Assembly (NCBI GenBank): GCA_036501535.1
Contig: DASYAE010000194.1
Location: 1 to 26,105, forward strand
Source of the DNA: DASYAE01 sp036501535
GTDB lineage: Bacteria; Actinomycetota; Actinomycetes; Streptomycetales; Catenulisporaceae
DNA: 26,105 nucleotides
Direction: 5' to 3'
This document shows, one piece after another, positions 16,583 to 23,861 of this stretch (position 1 is the first letter of the stretch; each line of letters starts with the position of its first letter). The position numbers and the translations under genes were made by a program. Under the pieces are notes generated by a model. It was not told the DNA's origin and did no database searches. It saw only the letters and a list, made by a program, of their open reading frames with translations.

Positions 16583-16915
16583 TCAGGTTGTCTTTCCGGG
16601 TCCGGCGCCCAGGTCCGACCAGTCGAAGGACCCGGAGAACTGCGCGGCGGGGGGTTCGCCGAACGTCCAGGGTGCATCGGCCTGGGCCTGCGGGGGGAGC
16701 TCGGCTCCGGACTGGTACTCCGGCTGTGCGGCGGCGGCCTCGGGCTGATGGCCGGCCTGCAGTTCGTGCTGCTCGGCCCGCCCGTCGGCCTCGATGCCCC
16801 GGCCCTCGGCCGCTGCTTTTGCCATGTCGATCACTTCGCGTGCGTTCTCCACGACCTCGCGGCCGAATTGCATGGAGTCGCGCACGATCTGATTGGCTGC
16901 GTCCAACTCGCTCAT
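16583..16915 (-). CDS. 110-aa protein with the 'GDELPPxAQ' motif
   Basis: ATG 16915 follows GGAGG with 4-nt spacing and begins 24 nt after the stop of the TraD-like gene. Residues 2-40 form an amphipathic helix ('AANQIVRDSMQFGREVVENAREVIDMAKAAAE'). A Gln/Ala/Glu-rich stretch follows, then the motif PEYQSGAELPPQAQADAPW at 65-83 and a Phe/Trp-containing tail ('AQFSGSFDWSDLG'). Around this motif it lines up with the 87-aa protein, but the flanks differ. No enzymatic signature is present. By position and motif it is a likely accessory or cargo protein of the ATPase system encoded alongside. Confidence 0.72.
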   Translation of the reverse strand: MSELDAANQIVRDSMQFGREVVENAREVIDMAKAAAEGRGIEADGRAEQHELQAGHQPEAAAAQPEYQSGAELPPQAQADAPWTFGEPPAAQFSGSFDWSDLGAGPGKTT

Positions 16916-16939
16916 CGGGCCTCCGCTACACAGGTGAGG

Positions 16940-18853
16940 TCACGGCGCGCCGAGCGGCGCGGGATGGTCCCGGGTGATCTCGAGTCCCAGCAGCCGTGGA
17001 TCGCAGTTGCCCAGCCGGGCCCGCGGACGTGGTCGAGTCGGGTCGACGAACACGAAGACGCTGTCCGGCAGGCTCTGCAACGCGGTGGGCTCGACGGCGA
17101 ACTCGTAGACGCGTTGGCGCGCGGCGGAGTCGGCCAGCGAGTACGACTCGCCGGTCGTCGTGCCGCTGGACGTGGTCGAGGTGCTGCTCCGGCCGCTGCC
17201 ACTGCCGTGCCGCGACGTGTTAGACGAGCGGCCGACGCTCGCGGACCGGCCGACGTTGACGGACTCCGAGGTTCCGTCGGTCGTGGTCAACGAGGACTGA
17301 TGGATGACGAAGCGGTGCTCCCGGCCGATGTACTCGGCGGCGCGGGCCGCCTCGGCCGCGTTGCCGAGCCGCATGAAGAACACGGTGTCGCTGGCGCCCA
17401 GCAGTTCCTCGGCCTCGCCGCGCAGGTGGCGGAACAGCAGGACGATCCGGATGCCGCGGCGACGGCCGAGCTGGGTCAGGCGCTCCACATCGCTGCCGCG
17501 CAGATCGTCCGCGCCCGCGACGATGATCGTGCGCTGACTGCCTCCCGGCCGCCTGGCGTCCGACGTCCCCCGCACGTCGCCGAGCAGTACCTGTAGGACG
17601 AACTGAGTGGTCGCCTCGGCTGACAACGCGGTGGCGCGATCGGTGATGCGCACTACCTGCAGGCGCGTGTGCGGGTCGTAGAGCGCTGCTTGCGGCTTGG
17701 CGCCGTCCGCGCCGAGCACGGCCAGCGGATGCAGCACCGATTCGAGCACTGCCACGCGCGACGCGGCCTGTTGAAGGTAGGAGTCGGCGAACAGGACGGC
17801 GATCCTGTCGTACTCCCCCTCGCCCAGCAGCGCACCGGGCGTGCCCGGAGCAGGTTCCTGACCCAGCAGGAGGCGCAGCCCCGCGCACACGCGGCCGACG
17901 GTCAACGGGCCGTCCAGTGCGCCGCACACGGCTGTGAGCAACCGCGTGTCCATGCTTCGTTGGGTATTGTCTGGTTGCAGGTCCGCGCCGTGCGCCGTCT
18001 CGGAGAGCACGTCCGCGACATGCGCGGCGTCCATGGTGCCGAACACGTCCGTGACGACAGAGTCCTTGGGCAGAGTCAGCTCATTGATCGAATAGCCGCA
18101 GGCCCTGGCTGCGCGCAGCAGGATGTGTGCGACGTCGTCCTGGGAGAGGTCGACCAGGTTCACATCGCCGCCGGCGCCCAGAAGCGAGCAGCCGATGCTC
18201 GTCAGCAGCGCGGTCCAGCCCTCTGCGGTCCCGCCGAAGACGTCCAGGTGCTTGAGCGCGTCGAAGCGGATCGCAAACCACTGCGGCTGCTTGAGCTCTC
18301 GCTCCTCCTCGTCGCGGCGTTCCTGCGCCTCGCGGTTCGACCAGAGCGCCCACGCTCGTTCATGGTCCTGCCGCGCCACGGCCACCTCGCCCATCCACTG
18401 TCGCAGGGCACGGCGGCTGATGAAGGCCGCGACCACGGCCCACAGTGAGAAGAGCACGGCCGCGAGCCACAGGAACGGGGTCCAGGCCGCGAAATGCAGG
18501 TTCGGCGGCGGGGACTGCGCAGACTGCGAGAGCTGTGTCTGCTGTGCGGCGGCCGTGCTGTCCCAGGACGCTGCTTCCAAGCCGAATACGATACCTGCGA
18601 CCGTGAAGAGTATGGCGAGCACCGCGGAAGCGCGGATCGAGAACCTCTCGGTCAGCGAGCACACCGATGCGACGGACCGCGGCAGCGGGGCGGCGAACGC
18701 GGGGGCCGGTGACACGGCCCGCAGCCGGGACGTCGGCACGCGGTACTCCCACCCCCACCGCTCGACCGGCGCGAACAGTTTCGCCAGCAGTTCACCGTCG
18801 GCTCCGTCGTAGGAGGCGAGGAGCCGACCTCCAGCTGTACCAGGGTTCGTCAT
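16940..18853 (-). CDS. TraD/HerA-like membrane protein with a degenerate P-loop
   Basis: The 637-aa protein starts at ATG 18853, overlapping the preceding stop (ATGA). Two TM helices (about 74-92 and 124-146) flank a short extracytoplasmic loop. The cytoplasmic part begins with a charged helix (150-190), followed by 'FDALKHLDVFGGTAEGWTALLTS' where TraD/HerA-type ATPases place their P-loop. Here F-G-G-T-A-E-G-W (206-213) lacks the G-K-[ST] ending. A later strand, 'RTIIVAGADDL' (441-451), and 'GIRIVLLFRHL' occupy the Walker B and sensor regions. After the core comes a Ser/Thr/Gly-rich stretch (528-570), then 'ARQRVYEFAVEPTALQSLPDSVFVFVD' (578-604), a C-terminal layout I associate with actinobacterial TraM-recognition/TraG-type proteins. 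I infer an inactive or altered ATPase subunit working with the intact HerA-type ATPase encoded divergently. Confidence 0.68.
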   Translation of the reverse strand: MTNPGTAGGRLLASYDGADGELLAKLFAPVERWGWEYRVPTSRLRAVSPAPAFAAPLPRSVASVCSLTERFSIRASAVLAILFTVAGIVFGLEAASWDSTAAAQQTQLSQSAQSPPPNLHFAAWTPFLWLAAVLFSLWAVVAAFISRRALRQWMGEVAVARQDHERAWALWSNREAQERRDEEERELKQPQWFAIRFDALKHLDVFGGTAEGWTALLTSIGCSLLGAGGDVNLVDLSQDDVAHILLRAARACGYSINELTLPKDSVVTDVFGTMDAAHVADVLSETAHGADLQPDNTQRSMDTRLLTAVCGALDGPLTVGRVCAGLRLLLGQEPAPGTPGALLGEGEYDRIAVLFADSYLQQAASRVAVLESVLHPLAVLGADGAKPQAALYDPHTRLQVVRITDRATALSAEATTQFVLQVLLGDVRGTSDARRPGGSQRTIIVAGADDLRGSDVERLTQLGRRRGIRIVLLFRHLRGEAEELLGASDTVFFMRLGNAAEAARAAEYIGREHRFVIHQSSLTTTDGTSESVNVGRSASVGRSSNTSRHGSGSGRSSTSTTSSGTTTGESYSLADSAARQRVYEFAVEPTALQSLPDSVFVFVDPTRPRPRARLGNCDPRLLGLEITRDHPAPLGAP

Positions 18854-19566
18854 CGCGGACCTGCCCAACCCATGACGTTGAGCGGCGGGAACGACTGCGC
18901 GGACAGCTGCGACAGCATTTGCCGCAGGCCCTCCGCCTCGCGGCGCCGCTGCATCACGGCCAGATCCCGGGCGTGGTCGTCGGCGTGGGTGAACTCGTAC
19001 TCGCAGCGCGGGCACCACCGCGTATCCGGAGCGCAGCCGGCCGTGCAGCGCGGGCAGGAACGCAGCCGTTCCTCTTCGGCGATCTGAGCGAAGCGGGCAC
19101 GGATGGCAGCGCTCTGCACGCCGCGCTCGATCGACGCGGCGATCAACGCAGGCAGGCGAGCCGTCAGGATCACCCGTCCGGCCTGACCAGAGCTCTGTCT
19201 GACGAAGCGCCGGACAGCGAGCCGCGCCGTGCGCCCCGGCAGGATCCCGACGCCCATCGCCTGCACGGGAGTCGTCGTCAGATCGCCCGGCGCCATGACA
19301 GCGACCAACGGCAACTGCGCGACGATGAACAGCGACAGCACAGCGCCGCTCGGCGCATGCCGCCAGGACACCAGGCCGGTCTGCCCGGTGACGGCCGGAC
19401 CGCTATCCGGACTCTGATACTGACTCCAGCCCCCGGCGGCGCACACCGACGCGTGCGCGAGAGCGGTGACCCGGTCTCCTGGGTAGTCCGGAGGGAAGGC
19501 CACGAACGCGTACGACCGCCGATGAACGCCCGGCGCGGTCTGCCACCACGCCAGCTGAGCCGCCAT
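18850..19566 (-). CDS. Zinc-ribbon protein of the ATPase locus
   Basis: The 238-aa protein starts at ATG 19566 behind an AGGGGGAG purine box. The N-terminal 110 residues form an aromatic and beta-rich domain ('WWQTAPGVHRRSYAFVAFPPDYPGDRVTALAHAS'). The middle is a helix-rich segment with hydrophobic stretches but no clear TM helix. At 171-188 there is a four-cysteine ribbon, C-P-R-C...C-P-R-C, and then a charged helical tail (195-222). It opens the minus-strand operon, and its stop overlaps the start of the TraD-like gene, so the two products are probably made in step. The family is not known to me by name. A zinc ribbon next to HerA/TraD-type genes could bind nucleic acid or dock proteins; neither is proven. 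Confidence 0.65.
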   Translation of the reverse strand: MAAQLAWWQTAPGVHRRSYAFVAFPPDYPGDRVTALAHASVCAAGGWSQYQSPDSGPAVTGQTGLVSWRHAPSGAVLSLFIVAQLPLVAVMAPGDLTTTPVQAMGVGILPGRTARLAVRRFVRQSSGQAGRVILTARLPALIAASIERGVQSAAIRARFAQIAEEERLRSCPRCTAGCAPDTRWCPRCEYEFTHADDHARDLAVMQRRREAEGLRQMLSQLSAQSFPPLNVMGWAGPR

Positions 19567-19654
19567 GTCTCCCCCTGACCCGAGCGAACGAGTAGAACCC
19601 GGTCTTGCAAAGGCACAGTCGCAGTCCCCGGCGTTTCCGGGAACCCGGGAGGCG

Positions 19655-19700
19655 GTCCCCGATTCGCAGGACACAGAGGTGCGTCCTGCGAATCGGGGAC
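19655..19700. repeat. 18-bp perfect inverted repeat in the divergent promoter region
   Basis: GTCCCCGATTCGCAGGAC (19655-19672) and its exact reverse complement (19683-19700) flank a 10-nt loop. It sits in the 225-bp spacer between the zinc-ribbon gene (start 19566, minus) and the ATPase gene (start 19792, plus). It could be an operator that controls both operons, or an RNA hairpin in one of the leaders. Confidence 0.85.
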
Positions 19701-19791
19701 ACGCCGGCCGGTTCCGCGGCAGTTCGCCGGTTGAGACGATCCCTGCGATGCCCTCGCCCGGCACGACAGGAGACAGGAGGTCAGGTCGGCG

Positions 19792-22695
19792 ATGACGTTC
19801 GGACATCCGATCTCGGCCCCGGCAGCCGCCCGCAGGCCCGGCCCGCCGCCCGCGCTCGCGAACCTGCTGCGGCTGACCGACCTGCCCGGCGTCCCCGGCG
19901 GCGAGCGGCCCGCCGAGGATCTGGCCGATCAGCTGCGGCGCACCCGCGGCGCGCTGCTGCCCGCCCTCGCCGGAGCGCACGCCGCCGGAGAGGCGGTCGC
20001 AGTGGCCTGGCTTCACCCTGCCGCGGACAGCGAGCTGTATGTGCTGCTCGGCGGCGGCATCGCCGCGGGCGGCGCGGACGGCTCGCTGGTCTACCCGCCC
20101 GGCGCGCACGGTCTGCGCCTGGCGGACCATCAGGCGTCGGATCTGTTCGGAGCGCTGGAGTTCTGGGTCCGCTGTCCCGGCGGCTTGGATGCGCTCAGCG
20201 TCGATGAGCCACACGCACCGGTGGTGCGTCCTGAAGCACTGTTCGACGATTACGCGGCGGCGCTCGGCGGCACGCCGTTCGGCTGGCTGGTGCTCGCCGA
20301 GCCGATCAGCCGAGCCGACACCGCGACCCGGCTGACCGCTCTGTCGCGCCAGGTGCCGCGCCTGCGCGGCCAGGCCGCGGGCGCCGAGTCGCAGCGGCTG
20401 GCGCACCATCGCGCAGAGCTCGAATACCGCGAGCTGGCCCGCGCCGGTGCGCTCGGTCTCTGGCGGGTGCACGTGTTGGCGGCCGGCGCCGAGGAAACCC
20501 AGGCGCTGCGCGTGTCAGGGCTGCTGAGCGCGGCCGCGGAGATCTCCGGGCTGCCGTACCTGATACGCGCCGGGACTGTGGCAGTCTCCTTTGAAAGCGT
20601 GTGGCACGCACCGGTGGAGCCGTCCGAGGTCGATGCGGTGGCCTCGCCGTTCACCGCATCGACCGAGTTGCTCGCCGCCCTCGCCCGCCCGCCGGTCCGG
20701 GAGATCCGCGGGCTGCGGCTGCCGCCGGCCGGCGACTTCGACATCACCCCGGAGGCCACGCACGGTTTGGAGCTGGGCACGGTCCTGGACCGGGACGGGC
20801 GGCCGGCCGGCCCCTTCCGCGCCGCCCGCGAGACCGTGAACCGCCACGTCTTCGTCTGCGGGGCAACCGGATCCGGCAAGTCGCAGACCGTGCGCGCGCT
20901 GCTGGAGGCGCTGCACCGCGACGGGGTGCCGTGGCTGGTCGTCGAGCCCGCGAAAGCCGAGTACGCCGGCATGGCAGGGCGCATCGCCCCGGACCCTGTG
21001 CTGGTCATGCGCCCGGGCGATCCGGACGCGGTGCCGGCGGGGCTGAACCCGCTGGAACCCGAGCCGGGATTCCCGCTGCAGACCCATCTGGACCTTGTGC
21101 GGGCCCTGTTCCTCGCCGCGTTCGAGGCCGAGGAGCCGTTCCCCCAGGTGCTCGCGCAGGCTCTCCAGCGCTGTTACGAGACGCTCGGCTGGAACCTGGT
21201 CACCGGCGGGTCGCGGCTGCCGCGGGCCGCGCCGCGCCACCCGACGCTCGAGGACCTGCGCGCCGCGGGGCTGGAGACCGTCGCCCGGATCGGGTACAGC
21301 GAACGGGTCGCCAGCGACGTGCGCGGCTTCATCGACGTGCGCATCAAGAGCCTGCAGCTCGGCTCGCCCGGGCGGTTCTTCGCCGGCGGGCACCGGCTGG
21401 ACGTCGCCGGCCTGCTGCGCCGCAACGCGGTATTCGAGCTCGAAGACATCGGCAACGACCAGGACAAGGCCTTCCTGATCGGCACGGTACTGATCCGGGT
21501 GGCCGAGCACCTGCGGGTACGCGCCGCGCGAGAGCCGCGCGGCGGCGGCCTGCGGCACGTCCTGGTCGTGGAGGAGGCCCACCGCCTGCTACGCGCCACC
21601 ACCCGCGACAGCCCCGCCGCGCACGCGGTGGAGCTGTTCGCCGCCCTGCTCGCCGAGGTGCGCGCCTACGGCGAGGGGATCGTGGTCGCCGAGCAGATCC
21701 CGAGCAAGGTCGCCCCCGACCTGGTGAAGAACACCGCGCTGAAGATCATGCACCGGCTGCCCGCGGCCGACGACCGCGAGAGCGTGGGCGCGTCGATGAA
21801 CCTGGGCCGGCGCCGCTCGGAATACACCGTGACGCTGCCGCCCGGGCAGGCTGCCGTATTCGCCGACGGGATGGACCGCCCGGTGCTCGTGCGCATGCCG
21901 TACGGCGAGGATCGCGAAGACCGTGCCCTGGCATGCGGTGACCCTCCGCTTGCCGCGTTGCGCGCGCCCACGTGCGGCGAGCACTGCCGGATGCGCCCGT
22001 GCACCCTGCGCGAGATTGACGGCGCCGTACAAGCCGCCGGGCGACACGCGCAGCTGGCGCTGTGGATCGAGATCCTGGCGGTCGCGCATGTGATCGGCCG
22101 GCCCGAACCCCTCCCGCGGCCGGACTGGATCGCCGGGCTCACGCAGGCCGATCCGCGCCTGCTGGACTGCACGATCGGGCAGCTGGCCGAGGCCGCGGTC
22201 GAGCGGCGTCGCAGCGCATTGTGCGTACACTACCGGCCCGAGGACCTGGCCGTGCACATCGCCGAGCAGGCCAGGGCTCGGCTACGCGGAAGCTCGCAGC
22301 CCTGCGCGGGCGACGAGGTGCAGTGGCAGGCCGGGTCGTACCGCTGGACCGACGTCGCGCAACTGCTCGCGCAATATGTGGCCGAGACGAACGGGAAGCT
22401 GCCGCACCCGGCGACCGACGCCTGGCTCTCCCGCGGACTGGACCTGCGCGGCCACTGCGCCGCCGACCAGCTCGTCCGACTGCTCAACCTTCCCGCCATG
22501 CGCAGCCGGGATCGCACCGCGCTGGACGGTGTCGGGCACCCGCCCGAGCACGCCCGCCTGGCGGCCGAAATCGCCGTCGGCGGCGCCACCGAGGCGGAGC
22601 GATTCGTGCGCGCCACGCACTTTCTGCGTTTCCAGACCGACTGGCCGGTCCGCCACCTCTGCCCGGCCGACGCGGCACAGAACAAGGACGGATGA
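19792..22695 (+). CDS. HerA/VirB4-type ATPase, 967 aa
   Basis: ATG 19792 lies 11 nt after AGGAGG (19775-19780). The first 300 residues are a mostly helical and beta domain without a known signature. The ATPase core (about 320-710) has Walker A G-A-T-G-S-G-K-S at 357-364, 'WLVVEPAKAEY' (381-391), Walker B 'HVLVVEEAHRLL' with E594/E595 (589-600), and the sensor section 'VVAEQIPSKVAPDLVKNTALKIMHRLPAADDRESV' (631-665 region). These are the hallmarks of the HerA/FtsK hexameric pump family, which moves DNA or protein. A cysteine cluster, C728-x3-C732-x4-C737, follows, then a helical C-terminal domain of about 220 residues. There is no TM helix, so membrane contact would have to come from the TraD-like partner. 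The stop overlaps the kinase start. No nuclease gene (NurA, SIR2, DUF4297) is nearby, unlike known HerA defence pairs. Confidence 0.85.
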   Translation: MTFGHPISAPAAARRPGPPPALANLLRLTDLPGVPGGERPAEDLADQLRRTRGALLPALAGAHAAGEAVAVAWLHPAADSELYVLLGGGIAAGGADGSLVYPPGAHGLRLADHQASDLFGALEFWVRCPGGLDALSVDEPHAPVVRPEALFDDYAAALGGTPFGWLVLAEPISRADTATRLTALSRQVPRLRGQAAGAESQRLAHHRAELEYRELARAGALGLWRVHVLAAGAEETQALRVSGLLSAAAEISGLPYLIRAGTVAVSFESVWHAPVEPSEVDAVASPFTASTELLAALARPPVREIRGLRLPPAGDFDITPEATHGLELGTVLDRDGRPAGPFRAARETVNRHVFVCGATGSGKSQTVRALLEALHRDGVPWLVVEPAKAEYAGMAGRIAPDPVLVMRPGDPDAVPAGLNPLEPEPGFPLQTHLDLVRALFLAAFEAEEPFPQVLAQALQRCYETLGWNLVTGGSRLPRAAPRHPTLEDLRAAGLETVARIGYSERVASDVRGFIDVRIKSLQLGSPGRFFAGGHRLDVAGLLRRNAVFELEDIGNDQDKAFLIGTVLIRVAEHLRVRAAREPRGGGLRHVLVVEEAHRLLRATTRDSPAAHAVELFAALLAEVRAYGEGIVVAEQIPSKVAPDLVKNTALKIMHRLPAADDRESVGASMNLGRRRSEYTVTLPPGQAAVFADGMDRPVLVRMPYGEDREDRALACGDPPLAALRAPTCGEHCRMRPCTLREIDGAVQAAGRHAQLALWIEILAVAHVIGRPEPLPRPDWIAGLTQADPRLLDCTIGQLAEAAVERRRSALCVHYRPEDLAVHIAEQARARLRGSSQPCAGDEVQWQAGSYRWTDVAQLLAQYVAETNGKLPHPATDAWLSRGLDLRGHCAADQLVRLLNLPAMRSRDRTALDGVGHPPEHARLAAEIAVGGATEAERFVRATHFLRFQTDWPVRHLCPADAAQNKDG

Positions 22696-23534
22696 GCATG
22701 GAAGACCTCGAAAACAATGATGCGCCGCGCGGCTCCGAGACACCCCGCGACGAGACCAGCCAGACGAAACCGCCGTTCCGCGAAGGCGACGAGCTGCCGC
22801 CCGCGGCACAGACGGACCAGCCGCTGGCGCGCTCGGAGGTGAGCGAGCCGTGGCGGCCCGGCGAGAAGGAAGAGCAGCTTGCACAGAGCTTCCGGGACCA
22901 GCCGCCGACCGCGATCGACCGGCAGGACCGCTCGACCGTGTCATTCGTCGTCGACAACGGGGACAGCAAGGCGGTCTTCAAGCCCGACGCGTCCGGCGCC
23001 GACCGGGAACTGGCCGCGTACGGCACCGACCAGATGCTCGGCTTCGACCGGGTGCCCACGACCGCGCGGACCGAGCTGGAGGTCGACGGCGTGCCCACCC
23101 GGGGCTCGCTCCAGGAGTGGAAGGAGGCAGACGTACCCCGCGAATACGTCCGCGACTTCGCCGACGACTCGTCGCGGCAGGGGCTCCAGTCCCAGCAGAT
23201 GGCAGTACTCGACTACGTGATCGCGAACCGGGACCGGGGCGACGGCAACTTCCTGACCCACGGCGGCGACCTGGTCGCCTTCGACAACGCCGACTCGTTC
23301 CCGCCGCCGGGCCCGGACGGCGAGATCACCTCGAACTTCGTCGGGGGCTGGCTGGACCGGGAACTGCGACCGGAGATCGTCGACTCGGCCAACGCCACCG
23401 CGCCGGACGCCTACCGGTCGATGCTCACCGGCTGCGGGATCGACGGCCCGGCCGCCGACGCCGCCGTCGCGCGGCTCCGCGAGGTGCAGGGCGGCAAGAT
23501 CACGGGCAGCGCCTTCGAGGGACGGATCTTCTGA
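22692..23534 (+). CDS. Atypical kinase, PI3/4-kinase-HipA-like fold, tagged N-terminus
   Basis: The 280-aa protein starts at ATG 22692, overlapping the ATPase stop (ATGA), with AAGGA just upstream. Residues 1-80 are disordered and acidic and include the shared motif PPFREGDELPPAAQTDQPL (27-45). The kinase core (81-280) shows the ATP lysine K97 in 'AVFKPDA', E106 in 'DRELAAYGTDQMLG', a catalytic loop 'LDYVIANRDRGDGNFL' with D181 and N186, and the metal-binding D198 in 'LVAFDNADSF'. These match the D-R-x-x-x-N...D-N pattern of PI3/4-kinase-like and HipA/Fam20-like enzymes. Its substrate, protein or lipid, is unknown. Coupling to the ATPase gene implies near-stoichiometric synthesis and a joint role. 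It could be a regulator of the machine or a delivered effector. Confidence 0.8.
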   Translation: MSMEDLENNDAPRGSETPRDETSQTKPPFREGDELPPAAQTDQPLARSEVSEPWRPGEKEEQLAQSFRDQPPTAIDRQDRSTVSFVVDNGDSKAVFKPDASGADRELAAYGTDQMLGFDRVPTTARTELEVDGVPTRGSLQEWKEADVPREYVRDFADDSSRQGLQSQQMAVLDYVIANRDRGDGNFLTHGGDLVAFDNADSFPPPGPDGEITSNFVGGWLDRELRPEIVDSANATAPDAYRSMLTGCGIDGPAADAAVARLREVQGGKITGSAFEGRIF

Positions 23535-23581
23535 CCGCCGGCCCCGGCCGGACGAACGAACGAACGAGGGGAGCGCGAGGA

Positions 23582-23641
23582 ATGCGGGTCGCCCCGGCGC
23601 CGGGAGCACGGCGTGTCCGACCGGCGCGAGTGCGGCGGTGA
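23582..23641 (+). CDS. Possible 19-codon Arg/Ala/Pro-rich leader peptide
   Basis: ATG 23582 follows a purine-rich GGGGAGCGCGAGGA and opens 19 codons (M-R-V-A-P-A-P-G-A-R-R-V-R-P-A-R-V-R-R) ending in a TGA at 23639-23641. That stop overlaps the GTG of the next small gene (GTGA). It may act only to bring ribosomes to that gene. Very short, so low confidence. Confidence 0.3.
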   Translation: MRVAPAPGARRVRPARVRR

Positions 23642-23805
23642 ACGAGCGCCCGCCGCCTGCCGATGCGCAGGAGCGCCTCGCCGCAGTCGAGCGCCGCCTG
23701 GACGAGCAGGAGCGCGTGCTGGACGAGCTGCGCGGCGACCTCACGGAGCTGCTCGGCCGGATCCACGCGATCATGGACCTGCTGGCCAGCCGGCCGGGAG
23801 CCTGA
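23638..23805 (+). CDS. 55-aa coiled-coil protein
   Basis: GTG 23638 opens 55 codons ending in TGA at 23803-23805. After a Pro-rich start the product is one continuous heptad-patterned helix ('RLAAVERRLDEQERVLDELRGDLTELLGRIHAIMDLL'), a typical short coiled-coil that would form dimers or trimers. It lies 103 nt after the kinase gene and on the same strand, so it may close the ATPase-kinase operon. The function is unknown. Its start has no direct Shine-Dalgarno sequence but overlaps the stop of a possible leader peptide. A (ACGA)4 tract sits at 23552-23567 upstream. Confidence 0.55.
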   Translation: MNERPPPADAQERLAAVERRLDEQERVLDELRGDLTELLGRIHAIMDLLASRPGA

Positions 23806-23825
23806 CGCCGGTACCCGGGGCGCGC

Positions 23826-23855
23826 TTGACCGCGGTCCGCCCGGATCGGGATGCT
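23826..23855 (+). promoter_or_regulatory. Promoter of the response-regulator gene (leaderless layout)
   Basis: TTGACC (23826-23831), an 18-nt spacer and GATGCT (23850-23855) place the start site at or next to the A of ATG 23862. The gene lacks a ribosome-binding site, which fits a leaderless transcript. The -10 box is imperfect. Confidence 0.45.
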
Positions 23856-23861
23856 GCCTGC

